DNA of 64,000 nucleotides from Tetracentron sinense (GCA_015143295.1 CM026559.1:19730826-19794825); one strand, 5' to 3'. Counted from the stretch's first letter, positions 10,002 to 22,321 are shown. The notes: generated by a model not told the origin, from the sequence alone. Program-made: numbers and translations.

Positions 10002-10794
10002 TGTTGCGACCCAAAACCCACCCTAGGAGTTAGAGTGAACTTTGGACGACTAATCATGGCTTACATGACTTGCTTGACAAACCAACCTGCAAAAACCCAT
10101 AAAGCATATACAATAGAGGATGACAGCAGAAACATAACTATAAAACACAGCGGAAGTCTAACAACCTCTAAGTATATACACATGGTCCAAGTTTAATACA
10201 AAGAAATCAAAACAAAGGAAGTGCGGACATGCCCGCCAAAATACATGGATATAATCACTCATGCTCACCCACAGCTAATCCACTCAGAATCTAACACCAC
10301 CTACTGATAACCCTCTACGAGAGGTTCCTCCAAAGGCTCCTCGACGTACTCCTCCTCCACCCATGGACCAGGAGCACAAACATCAAATGGAGCAGCAGCT
10401 CCCTCAGAACCTGCCGACATAAGAAGTACGGCTGAGCATGGAATACTCAGCGGGTACCAAGTACTAACCAACAGTCATAGCATAAAAATGGCAATACATA
10501 AATCAGGAGCAATTCATATATGTTAGACGGAAACAATTCATATCATACAAGGAACTAAAACAATTTATAATCATGCTTGTATTTCGTAGAAAGCCGATAA
10601 AACCTTTTGAAAACATCGTGCACTTGACTTGGCTTGAAATATCTTTTTGTACTTGAAAGCTTGTCATGTTTGTCTTGCTTGATCTTGTCGAGTGTGTCGT
10701 ATGTGTCATGTCATGCATGTCATGCGTGTTTGCTTGTTATCATGTAACTTGTGAGATACACTTGTGAGATATCCTTGTGAGATGCGCTTGAGAG

Positions 10795-10996
10795 ATGCCT
10801 TGAGAGGGAAGGGAGACCCTTCTTTATGCAATGCACTTGAGAGGGAAGGGAGACCCTTCTTCATGATATGTATGTACTTGCGAGGGAAGGGAGGCCCTTC
10901 TTCATGATATGCACTTTGAGTGAGGGGAGACCCCTCGTGGAATGTTGGTTCTTGTTTTCTTGTGAAAAGCGAGGTAAAACATATCGTAGGATATGT
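10795..10996 (-). repeat. Hairpin array in LTR B family
   Basis: Four units of about 37-45 bp with GAAGGG-AGA-CCCTTC or GAAGGG-AGG-CCCTTC (near 10807, 10845, 10887) and GAGGGG-AGA-CCCCTC (near 10922), followed by ACATATC-GTAG-GATATGT (10979-10996). The change from GAAGGG/CCCTTC to GAGGGG/CCCCTC keeps pairing. The same array recurs in all B and B' LTRs (about 13236-13440, 26725-26930, 42440-42640, 48768-48970). Confidence 0.75.
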
Positions 10997-11858
10997 CCCA
11001 CCTCTAACCATGTTCTTGAAAACCTCGATAAATCATGTCATGCATGCCGTGCTCGTGGGAATCGTGTACATACTTGCATTTGAATTTAAATATGACATTT
11101 GGATAATTCACAAGACATATAGCATCAATGATTGAGCAATGTAATATTCACATCATTTAGGGAAAGCAAGAAAAACACACTATCATAGGCCCTAGCGATT
11201 TCCATAATTTATTAGGCATGCGTTTCCTAATTTACAACTCACTTTATTCACCTTGGCATTTCATCAAACATGGTGTGTTCATTATTCATTATTCATTTAA
11301 ACCTAAATCATGCTTTTCTAGGTGAGTTTACTCACATCATAAATGTGTGTTTATTATGGATACAATGCCCTCCCCATTTTAATCATCACAACACAACCCT
11401 TGGCATCCAATCGCCCATTCCATCTCCATTCACCATTCACAACCATCCATCTCATAGCACATGTGTAGATAAAGGAAAATCAAAAGAAATAAAGGGAAAA
11501 AAGGAACTATAACTAGGAGGGTAGTAAGAAGTACCGACCTTGATCAAGTGAGGAAGAAATCCCCCTCCAAAAACGACCTTGAGTTGCTGCCCTAGCTTGG
11601 GGAACGCTCTCCACGGTTGCTTGAGCCGTGATCTTGGAGAAAAGCCAGACTTGAAGTGATCTAGGGTCTCAAAACCCCTTTGATTCTTCTCCAAAAGCAA
11701 AACCCTAGCTTAGGAAACCCTTTCTCCTTTCTTCCAATCCCCCAAATCTTCTAAGTGTTGAGAATGAGCCCTAAAGGCTCGGGTTAAACTCTTATGGTAA
11801 GAGTGAACCGACCAAAAGACCATAACACCCTTACTGAAATTTCTGCAAAAACGCGAGT

Positions 11859-12040
11859 ACCGAGCGATCGGTGTTAATGACCAATCGATCAGTTGCCTAC
11901 CGAGCGATCGGTGTGTTGACCGAGCTCTCGACCAAAAATCATCTCTGGAAAATTTCCCCATACAAAAATCTTGACCAGTCGATAGCTACCAATCGATCGG
12001 TTTTGGACCGATCGATCGCTCTATGGACCGAGCGATCGGT
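11859..12040 (-). promoter_or_regulatory. Eight-site CGATCG dyad cluster, solo LTR of B family
   Basis: 14-bp sites of the ACCGATCGATCGGT / ACCGAGCGATCGGT type, centred near 11865.5, 11886.5, 11905.5, 11925.5 (spacing 21-19-20), then after 55 bp 11980.5, 11994.5, 12013.5, 12033.5 (14-19-20). The linker contains GGAAAATTTCCCCATAC. The same spacing recurs in C, D, E and the B 3' LTR. Confidence 0.82.
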
Positions 12041-12257
12041 TGCCTGCAGGTCCAGGCTGTTTTGGCCATATCTTTTGACTCGTTCATCCGATTTTGACGA
12101 TTCAACTTGCATTGGGTTCGTACTTCAAAAAGGAACATTTCTGACCTTTCAGAATTTCTAATTTCTTCCTTATTTATTAATTATACCTCTTTAAAGGAAA
12201 AATAGCAACGAAAGTGTCATGCATTAAGTGTGAAAAGGTCCGGGGCTCTACACTATC

Positions 12258-14212
12258 GACTGGTCGAAAAATTTGTATGGGAAAATTTTCTAGAGAGTTG
12301 ATTTTTGGTCGAGAGCTCGGTCAACACACGGTTCGCTCGGTAGGCAACTGATCGATCAGTCATAACCACCGATCGCTCGGTTTTCGTGTTTAGCAGAAAC
12401 TTTCATTAAAGGTATTTTCATCTTTTGGGCGTTTCACTCATGCCTTAAAGGCCTTGCCTGAGCATTTGAGGGTTCATTCATAACACTTAGAGTATTTTGA
12501 GAGTTCGAGGAAGAGGAGAAGGGTTTTCCCTAACCTAGGGTTTGCTTTTGGGGAGAAATCAAAGGGGTTTCAAGACCCACAATCACCTCAAGCTTGGATT
12601 GCTTCAAGATTTCGGTTCAAGCACTCGTGGAGCTCATGTTCCAAGCTAGGACAGCTACTCACAAACGTTTTGGAAGGGGTTTCTTTCCCTGATTTGTCCA
12701 GGTCGGTACTTCTTGCTACCCTCCTAGTTATAGTTCCTCTTTTCCTCCATGTTTCTTTGTTTTCCTTCATCTATACTTGTGCTATGAGTTGGGATGTGTG
12801 GATGTTGTGAATGGAGATGGAATAGGCGATTGGATGCCAATGGTTGTGTTGTGATAATTGAAATGGGGAGGGCATTGCATCCATAATGAACAAACATGTA
12901 TGATGGAATTATAACACACCTAGAAAAGCATGTTGTAGGGTTAACAAATAATGAACATACCATGTTTGACGGAATGCCAAGGCGAATAAAATGAATAATA
13001 AATCAAGAAAATACATGCTAAATTACTTATGTAACTTGTTAGGGATTATGCTAGCATGAGTTCTTGTTTTCCCTAAAATATTATGAATGTTTATTTGTTT
13101 AGAAATTGCTATATGCTATACATTGTGAAATCCCCAAATGTCATGTTTAAATTCAAATGCAAGTATGCACACGATCCCACGAGCACGGTATGCATGACAT
13201 GATTTACCGAGGTTTTCAAGAACATGATTAGAGGTGGGACATATCCTACGATATGTTTTACCTCGCTTTTCACAAGAAAACAAGAACAAACATTCCCAAG
13301 GGGTCTCACTCACAAGTGCATAGCATAAAGAAGGGCCTCCCTTCCCTCGTAAGTACATACATATCATGAAGAAGGGTCTCCCTTCCCTCTCAAGTGCATT
13401 GCATGAAGAAGGGTCTCCCTTCCCTCTCAAGGCATCTCACAAGTACATCTGATAAGTGTATCTCACAAGGTACATGACCACAAGCAAGCACGCATGACAT
13501 GCATGACATGACACGATCTACAAGAATCAAGCAAGATAGACAAGACGCGTTTTCAAGCATGAAAATGGTACTTAAGTCAAGTCAAGCGCACGGTGTTTTC
13601 AAGGGTTTTATCGGCTTTTACGAAATGTAAGCATGAATATAAATTGCTTTACTTCCTTGTATGACATGAATTGTTCCCTTTTTCATATATGAATTGCTCC
13701 TGATTTATGTATTGCCATTTTTATACTATGACTATTGGTTAGTATTTGGTACCCGCTGAGTATTCCATGCTCAGCCGTACTTCTTATGTCGGCAGGTGAT
13801 AGCGGAGCGGCTGCTCCTTTTGATGTTTGTGCTCCCGGCCCTTGGGTGGAGGAGAAGTACGTCGAGGAACCTTTGGAGGAACCTCCGGTAGAGGGCTACT
13901 ATTAGGTAGTGGTTGTAGATTCTGAGTGATAGAGCTGTGGGTGAGTTGAGAGATGTATATCCATGTATTTTGGCAGGCTTGTCCGCACTTTCTTTTGGAC
14001 TTCTTTTGTGTAACTTGGATCACATATGTATATACATAGAGGTTTGGTTAAGTCTTCCGCTGTGCTATGTTTAAGTATGTTTCCGCTGTTTATATCCTCT
14101 TTGTATATGCTCTGTGGGTTTTTGCAGGAGGGTTTGTCTAGCAAGCCATGTAAGTCATGATTAGTCGTCCAAAGTTCACTCTAACTCCTAGGGTGGGTTT
14201 TGGGTCGCGACG
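12258..14212 (+). repeat. 5' LTR of B, second part
   Basis: It resumes with the second dyad block, then leader, hairpin array (13236-13440) and the conserved GCTGAG...CTCAGC hairpin (13755-13775), and ends GGTCGCGACG at 14212. The 3' LTR ends GCGACA, so the final A is mutated. The primer site follows at 14218. Confidence 0.85.
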
Positions 14213-14217
14213 AGAAG

Positions 14218-14229
14218 TGGTATCAGAGC
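14218..14229 (+). other. Primer binding site, initiator Met tRNA (element B)
   Basis: TGGTATCAGAGC, five bases inside the LTR end. Confidence 0.9.
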
Positions 14230-14568
14230 TTAGGCTTTAGGTCTCTAGGGTCACTTAGAATCTATTACCATAGCTTGACAAGAGCATATGTTAGGAAACA
14301 AGTTAGGAAGGAGGTAAGTCGGAAGCGAGTCTTGATCCAAGTGTAAGACGAAACTTTAGTCTTAGTCAAAATGGTTGCTTCTACCAAGTACGAGTCTTAG
14401 GAACGCTAGAACACCAAGGTATAATATTATAAATACACTGATGGTTGTGATGCGATGTATATTAGTATTATACAATTAATACAAATTGAATTGTGGTGAA
14501 CTGGAACTGTGATAAATTGTAGTTTCAAGTGAGACTCATGTAGTGCTATTATTCTCAGGGCTTTAGTT

Positions 14569-15810
14569 ATGAGGCGGGGCACACGGGGTTGTGGATCACA
14601 CACTAGAGCTTCATCTTCTTCTAGAGGTGAGGATGAGCAGTCGGACCTCTCTCAAGTCTTAGGCTCTATTGCTGAGACTCTCGCCATTCTGGCGGCTCAG
14701 CAGACTATACCTTCTTCGGCGGCACCTACTCCACCGCCTACGGCTCCAGTCGTACAGCTGGGGTTGAGGCATTCAGGAGATTGAGGCCTCCACCATTCCA
14801 TGGGATTGTGGACCCTCTTGCTGTGGAGGCATGGATCCTCCAGATGGAGAAGATCTTTGCGGTCCTCTTGCCTACAGAGGAGGATAGAGTAGCATTGGCA
14901 GTTTTCATGCTAGAGGGGGAGGCACATCACTGGTGGTTGTCCGCATTGAGAACACGGGATTTGACTATGCAGGGTCAACCTTGGACTTGGGAGGAGTTCA
15001 AGGATACTTTTTATAAGTACTTTCCTGTTGGATCACAGGAAAAGAAAGAAAGAGAGTTCATCAACGTAGAGCAAGGTTCGATGACTGTGGCAGCTTATGA
15101 GGCTAAGTTCTCGGAGCTATCACGCTTCTCGACTCACATGGTTGCCACCGAGGCAATGAAGGCGAGAAGGTTTGAGCAAGGGCTCAAAGATGTTATCATG
15201 GAGAAGGTTTCAGTTTTCAGACATGCTACCTATCCTGAGGTAGTGGACAAGGCGTTATTAGCCGAGGCCAATTCAGAGACAGTGTCCAAGAAGAGGGAAT
15301 TGGCGAGAGGCCAACCTAGTAGTTTGGCACCTCCAGAGAGGCGGGCTCGTACTGGCCCTTATCAGTACACGTGGCCAGCACCACCGATGAGGCCATCTTA
15401 TGCGCCTCCAGCTCCACGGCAGTATGTGCCTCAGGCACCACGACCTCAGGCTCTTCCAGCTCCACGGCCAGTTGTACCTCAGACGGTGAGGTACGCTCCA
15501 CCTCCGGCCCCTCCGACCTATACACACGAGGTCTGCACTTCGTGCGGTCGAAGGCACCCGGCAAGAGATTGCCAAAGGGCATCGGGTGGATGTTTTCATT
15601 GTGGTCGCCAGGGCCATGTTATTAGGGATTGCCCTACTCAGCTTTTACCAGGCCAGTCTCAGGGGATTAGGCCCCCAGCACGCCCAGCAGGATCATACCA
15701 GGCGTCATCCCAGACTACCCGGTCTACACCTCCGCCTCACCAGGCGAACCAAGGGTGAGTTTTTACCTTGACAGAGGGTGATGCACTTGCATCTGATGAT
15801 GTGGTGCAAG
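14569..15810 (+). pseudogene. gag: gag of gypsy element B, broken
   Basis: The start is the ATG at 14569 (MRRGTRGCG). A 4-base loss near 14750, compared with the B' copy, shifts frame; the main frame then runs from about 14770. Core motifs are VEAWILQMEKIFAVL, EGEAHHWW, PWTWEEFKDTFYKYF, FINVEQGSMTVAAYEAKF. A Pro/Ala-rich stretch (about 15370-15510) precedes two zinc knuckles, CTSCGRRHPARDC and CFHCGRQGHVIRDC. A CGA-to-TGA stop lies at 15756-15758, after which the frame stays open to the presumed splice donor at 15811. It is followed by the gag-pol spacer and protease, as in C and D. Confidence 0.85.
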
Positions 15811-15952
15811 GTACGCGTTTAGAGTTATTCTTTTTACCGCGATTGTCATGTTATGCTTTACTCCTTGTGTACGTATGTGGCGTGCTATATATCTATCTAC
15901 CTATATACATATGATGTGATGCATGGATTGACGTAACTAGTTGAAATTTCAG
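15811..15952 (+). other. Candidate spliceosomal intron between gag and pol (B)
   Basis: 142 bp, AT-rich, between GTGCAAG|GTACGCG and AAATTTCAG|GAACC. Removing it joins CAAG to GAACCC so that gag runs in frame (phase 1) into [11 protein letters not shown] of protease. GTAACT, about 20 bp before the acceptor, could serve as branch site. C and D have the same arrangement at the same codon. Confidence 0.65.
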
Positions 15953-16504
15953 GAACCCTACTAGTCAACGAATGTTTGGCTAGAGTGTTGATTGATACCT
16001 GGTCTACTCATTCGTTTGTCTCGCCAAGCTTTTCAGAAGGCTTTTCTGTGGAGCCTAGTCAGCTAGAACCGGAGTTAGCCATTTTGACTCCTCTCGGTAA
16101 AACAGTGTTAACAAACAAAGTGTGTCGAAATAGTGTGGTTCAAGTGGGAAGTCACGAGTTGGCGGTTGATCTAATAGTTCTTGAATTCCAAGACTTTGAC
16201 ATGATATTGGGAATGGATTGGTTAGCGGCACATCACGGGCATGTAGCTTGCTTTGAGAAAATGGTACTCTTCAAGCCAGTTGAAGGAAAACCATTCCACT
16301 TTCGCGGGTTGAAAAGTAGAGATATTGCTCGTTTTGCGGCATTGAGCTTAGCTAAGCCCGAGGCAAAGGACTCATCGACTATTCCGGTTGTGAGTGAATT
16401 CCTGGATATATTTCTAGAGGAGTTGCCAGGATTGCCTCCAGACAGGGAGATTGAGTTTGTGATTGAGCTTGCACCAGGCACAACTCCTATTTTCAGGGCT
16501 CCGT
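15953..16504 (+). pseudogene. pol: Protease region of element B pol, cut off by element C
   Basis: Aspartic protease domain: [20 protein letters not shown], in which the catalytic DTG reads DTW (Gly to Trp), so activity is doubtful. It is followed by the flap-like [20 protein letters not shown] and the linker to RT ([19 protein letters not shown]). The frame stops where element C entered (TCCGT, 16500-16504), and RT continues from 44649. No ATG precedes [10 protein letters not shown] in this frame, which fits expression as a fusion with gag. Confidence 0.82.
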
Positions 16505-17237
16505 TGTAACGCCCCAAAATACCCCCTATGAGTTTAGGGATACTTTAGGCGTGACTATACGTACCTGCCAAACCATCCTGTCATGAACAAGATAATTAAC
16601 GTACTAAACAATGATAATCAGAGCGCGGAAGCTAAACATAAATGCGGAAGCGTAAACTAACTTTTTCTTTTCTTCGAAGATTTCCAAAATAGTATTCCAA
16701 GTTAACATATATACAAAACATGTCTAAGTCTAAGGTGGACAAACCCACCTATCAAAATGTCAAAATACATAAAAGACCCTCTCGTACTCTCCCCTCAACA
16801 GTAGTCGAGGTATGGCCACACGTCAAGGTCTCGGTCCGCCTGAGACTGCAGTGGGATAGACGGCTCTTTCTCCTCGATATACTCTTCCTCGACCCAAGGC
16901 TCTGGGTTGAGGGCTCCCTCAGTACCTACCGACATGAAAGTACGGCTGAGCATGGAATACTCAGCGAGTGCAAGCTACTAGCTATCCATAACAATAATAA
17001 ACATGCAAAGAGTAGTACAATACCAATCATCAATTCCAGGCAATAGTAAAATCATAGAATTAAACGATATTAATCATGGAGAAATATTATCATCTTGATG
17101 AGCATGAATGCAAAAACGCCGACAAAACTCATGCTTGAAAACCCGTTTCCATGTCCCGGTATGCATTTTAAAACCATGTATGCGTGCATGCATGAATGTC
17201 TTGTCATCATCTTGTAACCTTTATCTTGTAACTTGTG

Positions 17238-17515
17238 AGCCAGAGGCTAGCACCCGAATCTCCCTGGGCTGCCAACCTCCTTGATATGTATGGTTTTCTT
17301 GTGAGCCAGAGGTTAGTACCCGAATGTCCCTGGGCTACCAACCTCCTTGACAATAGGTGATTTTTATTACTTGTTTAGTTTTCTTGTGAGCCAGAGGCTA
17401 ATACCCGAATTTTTCCTGGGCTACCAACCTCCTTGACAATAGGTGTTTTAGGGGTTTTCTTGTGAGCCAGAGGCTAGTAACCGAATGTCCCTGGGCTACC
17501 AACCTCCTTGACATG
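17238..17515 (-). repeat. Hairpin array in LTR C
   Basis: Four units of about 65-75 bp beginning CTTGTGAGCCAGAGGCTAG. In the LTR sense each can form a 13-bp stem: GAGGTTGGTAGCCC pairs with GGGTACTAGCCTC, with one bulge and two G-U pairs, around a 10-nt loop. The first unit changes both arms together (GCTAGCACCC with GGGCTGCC instead of GCTAGTACCC with GGGCTACC). The right LTR repeats this at 24746-25023. Confidence 0.75.
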
Positions 17516-18504
17516 CAATATTTTCTTGTTGGTTATTATATGCACATGCTCTTGAAATCTCGGTTCATGCTATCATGCGTGCTCGTGTACGTGTCAATCG
17601 TGACAACCATGGAATAAGGATAATAGGAGAGGTATGACATCACCATTCAATTCACAATATATGCATATGAGAATTTGAGTAATCAACATGGTATTTAAAT
17701 CCATTCATCATTCATGAGAATATATGCATAAGGCCCCTTTCCATTTCTTCATTTAAATCATTATTTCATAGTTTAGGTATTTTGTCAAACACTTAGCATG
17801 CAAGTTTCCTCATTGTTCATTTTCTCCTTTTTAGTGCATATTTTACATTCAATCACACAAGGTAAGTTTATTATTTGTGTAAAGCCCATCCTCCATTTTC
17901 TAATCCACGACCCACACATACCATACATCACCCATTCGGCATCCAATCGCCACATCCCACATCCATCCAAGCATCCATACCATTTATTTATCTTGTTTAT
18001 ATTTATTAGGGATGATACATTTCACAAGAAAGCAAACATAATAGCATAAATCACATTTCATAAAGAAAACTTAGATTTATTGCTAGGGTAAGTTAGTAGG
18101 GTGTACTAACCTTGAATCAAGGCTTGATCCTTGGTAGAAACCTTGATTGAAGCTCCAACTTGCAAGAAGAAAGATCCTTGCTTGAAGAAAGCTTGAGTTG
18201 AGGAAGAAACCCCTTGGAAAAACTTGTGTGAGTTGCTTCCCTAACTTTGGAGGAGGAGTCCCACACGAGTTGAACCTTGAACTTGAAGCAATCCAAGTTG
18301 AGGATGATCTAGGGTTCTTAAACCCTTTTGATTCCTTCTCAAAAATCAAAACCCTAGGTTAGAGTCTCTTCTCCTGTCTCCCTAACTCTCAAAAGCTTCT
18401 AAGTGTTGTAAATAATCTCTAAGGCTCGGGCCTAGACTTATAAGAAAGGGTTTAACACCCAAAAGACAAAAACGCCCTTACAAAATTTTCTGCAAAACAC
18501 GGGG

Positions 18505-18688
18505 ACCGAGCGATCGGTGGTTATGACCGATCGATCGGTTGCCTACCAAGCGATCGGTACTCTAACCGAGCGATCGGTCAAAAAACTACTCTCTGGAAAA
18601 TTTCCCCATACAAAATTTTTGACCGTGCGATAGCTACCGATCGATCGGTTTTGGACCGATCGATCGCTGACTGGACCGAGCGATCGGT
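18505..18688 (-). promoter_or_regulatory. Eight-site CGATCG dyad cluster, LTR C
   Basis: Sites centred near 18511.5, 18532.5, 18551.5, 18571.5 (21-19-20), 57 bp, then 18628.5, 18642.5, 18661.5, 18681.5 (14-19-20). The site type is ACCGAGCGATCGGT or ACCGATCGATCGGT. It starts about 65 bp upstream of the TATA-like sequence. Confidence 0.85.
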
Positions 18689-18900
18689 GCTCTGCATGTC
18701 TGGACTGTTTTGACCATAACTTTTGACTCACTCGTCCGATTTCGACGATTCAACTTGCGTTGGGTTCGTTTTTCGAAAATGAACATTTCTGACGTTTCAG
18801 AATTTCCAATTTCTCTCTTATTTATTAATTAGACTATGAGGAAGGCCAATTAGCTATGAAAACGGTATTCATTAAGTATAGAAAAGTCCGGGGTGCTACA

Positions 18901-18913
18901 TTCTCCCCCCTTA
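18901..18913 (-). other. Polypurine tract of element C
   Basis: The minus strand reads TAAGGGGGGAGAA directly before the 3' LTR start. The upstream hairpin AATTTCG...CGAAATT, kept in D and B', is here mutated (AAATTTCGGGGACAAAATT). Confidence 0.85.
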
Positions 18914-18989
18914 CAAAAATTTTGTCCCCGAAATTTGGATGATACATACATGCACAAGACCATAACAATTACAAGGGAATGCCAAGGCC

Positions 18990-21900
18990 CTAAATAAATA
19001 ACTGAGGATACTTTTCCCGCACTTCGGCTTCTCGTTCCCATGTAGCTTCCTCCCTTGAATGGTGTTGCCATCTCACTAAGACCAAGGGAATGGTCTTGTT
19101 ACACAAGACTTGATCTCTCCTATCCAAGATCTGCACCGGTTGTTCAACTAGGGTGAGGTCCTCTCGAATCTCTATCGGATCCAACTCGATGACATGAGAA
19201 GGATCCGGGATATACTTTCGAAGCATAGAGACATGGAATACATTGTGGACCGCCGTCATATGAGCGGGTAAAGCAACACGGTAAGCTACCTCACCGACTC
19301 TAGTAATGATCTCGAACGGACCCACATATCTCGGGCTAAGCTTGCCCCTCTTCCCGAATCGCATAACACCCTTGGTTGGTGAAACCCGAACAAATACAAA
19401 ATCACCCACTTGAAACTCAAGATCTCTCATTCGATTATCGGCGTAGCTCTTCTGTCTATCTTGTGCGGTCTTCAACCTCTCCCGGATGAGCTTGACTCTA
19501 TCTGCCGTTTGTTCAATCAACTCGAGGCCCAAAATTTTTCTTTCTCCCACTTCATCCCAATGCAACGGGGATCTACAACTTCTTCCGTACAAAGCCTCAA
19601 AAGGAGCCATCTGTATGCTTGCCTGATAGCTATTATTGTAGGCGAATTCCACCAAAGGTAGGTGATCTTCCCAACTTCCTTTAAAATCCAGCATACAAGC
19701 TCGGAGCATATCTTCAATAACCTGATTCACTCGCTCGGTTTGCCCATCCGTCTGTGGATAGAAAGCCGTGCTAAAGTCCAACTGGGAACCCATGGCACTC
19801 TGAAAGCTTTTCCAAAACCTGGAGGTAAATCTAGGGTCCCAATCCGAGACAATGCTCACTGGCACCCCGTGCAACCGAACTATTTCTTTGATATACAATG
19901 CAGCCAACTGATTTGAGTTGAATGTAGTCTGGTACGGTAAGAAATGGGCGGACTTCGTGAGTCTGTCTACCACGACCCATACAGCATCATAGTTTCTAGC
20001 CGTCTTCGGCAACCCCACAATGAAGTCCATAGAGATATGTTCCCATTTCCACTCGGGAATGGGGAGGGACTGCAAAAGTCTAGCCGGTCTCCTGTGTTCG
20101 GCTTTGACTTGTTGGCACACCAAGCATTTAGACACATACTCCGCTATTTCTTGCTTCATGTTCCGCCACCAAAAGTGCTTTTTCAAGTCTCTATACATTT
20201 TGGTACCTCCGGGGTGAACAGTGTACTTGGACCGGTGAGCCTCGTATAAGATTTCTCGCTTAAGCTTCTCATCGGCTGGGACACATACTCTTCCCTTGAA
20301 AGTGATAATTCCATCTTCTCTCGCCGAAAAATCCTTGCCGCCACTCTTAACTGACTTGTCTCGGCAAGAAAGTAGCTCGGCATCCATTTCCTGCAACTCC
20401 TGGATCATGCTCAATATAAATGGCCTAACTGTGATGTTAGCCATTACCGGCCCATAGGTAGGGAGACTAAAACTGATGTCGAGGTTGGATGCATCCTCCA
20501 GCAACCTCCACTCCTTCAGCATTATATGCGCCAAAAGTCCAGTAGGCTTCCGGCTAAGAGCATCGGCTACTACGTTTGCTTTGCCCGGGAGGTATTGAAT
20601 GGAGCACTCGTAGTCTTTCAAAAATTCTACCCATCTTCTTTGCCTCAGGTTCAGCTCTTTCTGGGAAAACAAATACTTAAGGCTTTTATGATCTGTGAAT
20701 ACCTCAAATTGTTCCCCATAAAGATAATGTCGCCAAATCTTCAATACAAACACAACCGCGGCGAGCTCTAAGTCGTGAGTGGGGTAATTCTTTTCATGTT
20801 CCTTCAATTGTCTTGATGCCTAGGCAATGACTTTCTTATGCTGCATAAGGACACACCTAAGTCCGATATGCGAAGCATCGCTATATACCTCATAACCACC
20901 AAGTCCAGATGGCACAGTAAGGACGGGGGCCGTGGTGAGGCGCTTCTTCAACTCTTCGAAACTCACTTCACATCGGTCACTCCAACTGAACTTGGCATTT
21001 TTCCTCGTCAAGTAAGTGAGAGGTGCGGCCAAACTGGAGAATCCCTCTACAAATCTCCGGTAATAGCCTGCCAACCCGAGGAAACTACGTATCTCTGTGA
21101 CGCTCTTGGGCCTCTCCCAACTCATGACTGCCTCAACCTTGGCTGGATCTACAGAAATACCCTCGGCAGACACTACGTGGCCTAGGAACGCCACTTTTTC
21201 TAACCAGAATTCGCACTTGCTCAATTTGGCATATAGCCTATGCTCTCTCAACATCTCTAGAGCAAGGCGGAGGTCTCGTGCGTGATCTTCCCATGTCTGG
21301 GAATACACCAAAATGTCGTCGATGCATACAATCACGCATCGATCCAAGTATGATCGGAACACCCGATTCATCAAATCCATGAACGCAGCCAGTGCATTCG
21401 TCAGCCCAAAAGGCATGACAAGGAACTCGTAATGCCCATACCGAGTCCTGAAAGCCGTCTTCGGAACATCCTCCGACTTAATCTTTAGCTGATGATACCC
21501 CAATCTAAGATCAATCTTGGAGAAAAATCTCACTCCCTTCCGTTGGTCGAACAAGTCGTCTATCCTTGGCAAGGGATAACGATTCTTGATAGTTACCTTG
21601 TTCAACTGACGGTAGTCTATACACATTCTCATTGACCCGTCTTTCTTCTTCACAAAAAGAACCGGAGCTCCCCACGGCGAGACACTTGGTTGGATGAAAC
21701 CAAGTTGTTGTAACTCCTCAATATGTTTCTTCAATTCTTCAAGCTCTATAGGGGCCATTCTATATGGTGCCCTTGAAATTGGAGCGGTACCCGGAGCAAG
21801 CTCTATAGCGAACTCGATCTCTCTATCAGGAGGTAATCCGGGAAGTTCTTCCGGGAACACATCTAAGAACTCACTCACAACCGGAATGGCCAAAGAGTTC

Positions 21901-22321
21901 GGTGCCTCTGGGTTTGCTATGCTCAAAGCTGCGAGGCGAGCAATGTCCCTCTCTCTTAATCCTCGGAAATGAAAAGGCTTAACCCCTTCCGGCTTGAAGT
22001 TCACCATCTTTTCAAAACACGCAACATGCCCGTGATGGTTTGCCAACCAATCCATCCCTAGGATAACATCGAAATCCAAGTCTCGGAAGTCTAGGATGAT
22101 GAGATCGGCTAACAGTTCCTTCTCCCCCACTTGAATCACACTATCCCTGAATATCTTGTCCGTATCAACTGACTTGCCGAGTGGAGTTGCAATGGTCAAC
22201 TCCCGCTCCAACGGAGTAGCCTCGGTCAAAAAGCCCTTTGCAAAACTTGGTGAGACAAAAGAGTGAGTAGATCCTGTGTCTATCAACACTCGAGCGAGAC
22301 ACTCGTTCACTAATAAAGCGC
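18990..22321 (-). pseudogene. pol: pol of element C: protease, RT, RNase H, integrase, chromodomain; one stop codon
   Basis: Minus strand. Domains in order: protease ([17 protein letters not shown], intact [13 protein letters not shown]), RT ([17 protein letters not shown]; first catalytic Asp in [14 protein letters not shown]; catalytic pair in CIDDILVYS), RNase H ([25 protein letters not shown]), integrase (zinc finger [19 protein letters not shown] to CLVCQQ; catalytic Asp in MDFIVGLPK and IVSDWDPRF, Glu in DGQTERVNQ) and C-terminal chromodomain ([18 protein letters not shown]). A single TAG at 20822-20820, in place of Tyr in KVIAYASRQ, interrupts RNase H. No ATG precedes protease; the frame begins at the spacer acceptor at 22321, which favours translation as a gag fusion. 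Apart from the stop it looks complete. Confidence 0.9.

Larger units (their letters stand above)
10002..12252 (-). mobile_element. Solo LTR of B family, inverted, TSD CTATC
   Basis: The minus strand runs from TGTAGAGCCCCGG (12252) to GGTCGCAACA (10002), 2251 bp. CTATC repeats at 9997-10001 and 12253-12257. It is of the same family as the LTR it sits in but in opposite orientation, so 10002-11980 and 12258-14212 form inverted arms of nearly 2 kb with a loop of about 277 bp. It contains the conserved GCTGAG-CATGGAATA-CTCAGC hairpin (10431-10451), the hairpin array (10795-10996) and the eight-site dyad cluster (11859-12040). Confidence 0.9.
16505..18900 (-). repeat. 3' LTR of element C
   Basis: The minus strand runs from TGTAGCACCCCGG (18900) to GGGGCGTTACA (16505). 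It holds the dyad cluster (18505-18688), a weak TATA (CTTATAAG near 18438), a hairpin array (17238-17515) and the conserved GCTGAG-CATGGAATA-CTCAGC hairpin (16945-16965). Confidence 0.9.

Noticed and set aside
9559-10057. Frames on both strands around the B LTR start
   Set aside because: They cross the H gag/B LTR boundary and U3 dyads; the CGATCG repeats create open frames by composition.
10795-10996. Regular repeats resembling a CRISPR array
   Set aside because: Plant LTR context, no distinct spacers between identical repeats, no cas genes; units diverge gradually and sit inside LTRs.
15273-15617. Antisense frames over gag Pro-rich linkers (also 28734-29090, 35923-36447)
   Set aside because: Shadows of GC-rich gag in other frames; no independent motifs.
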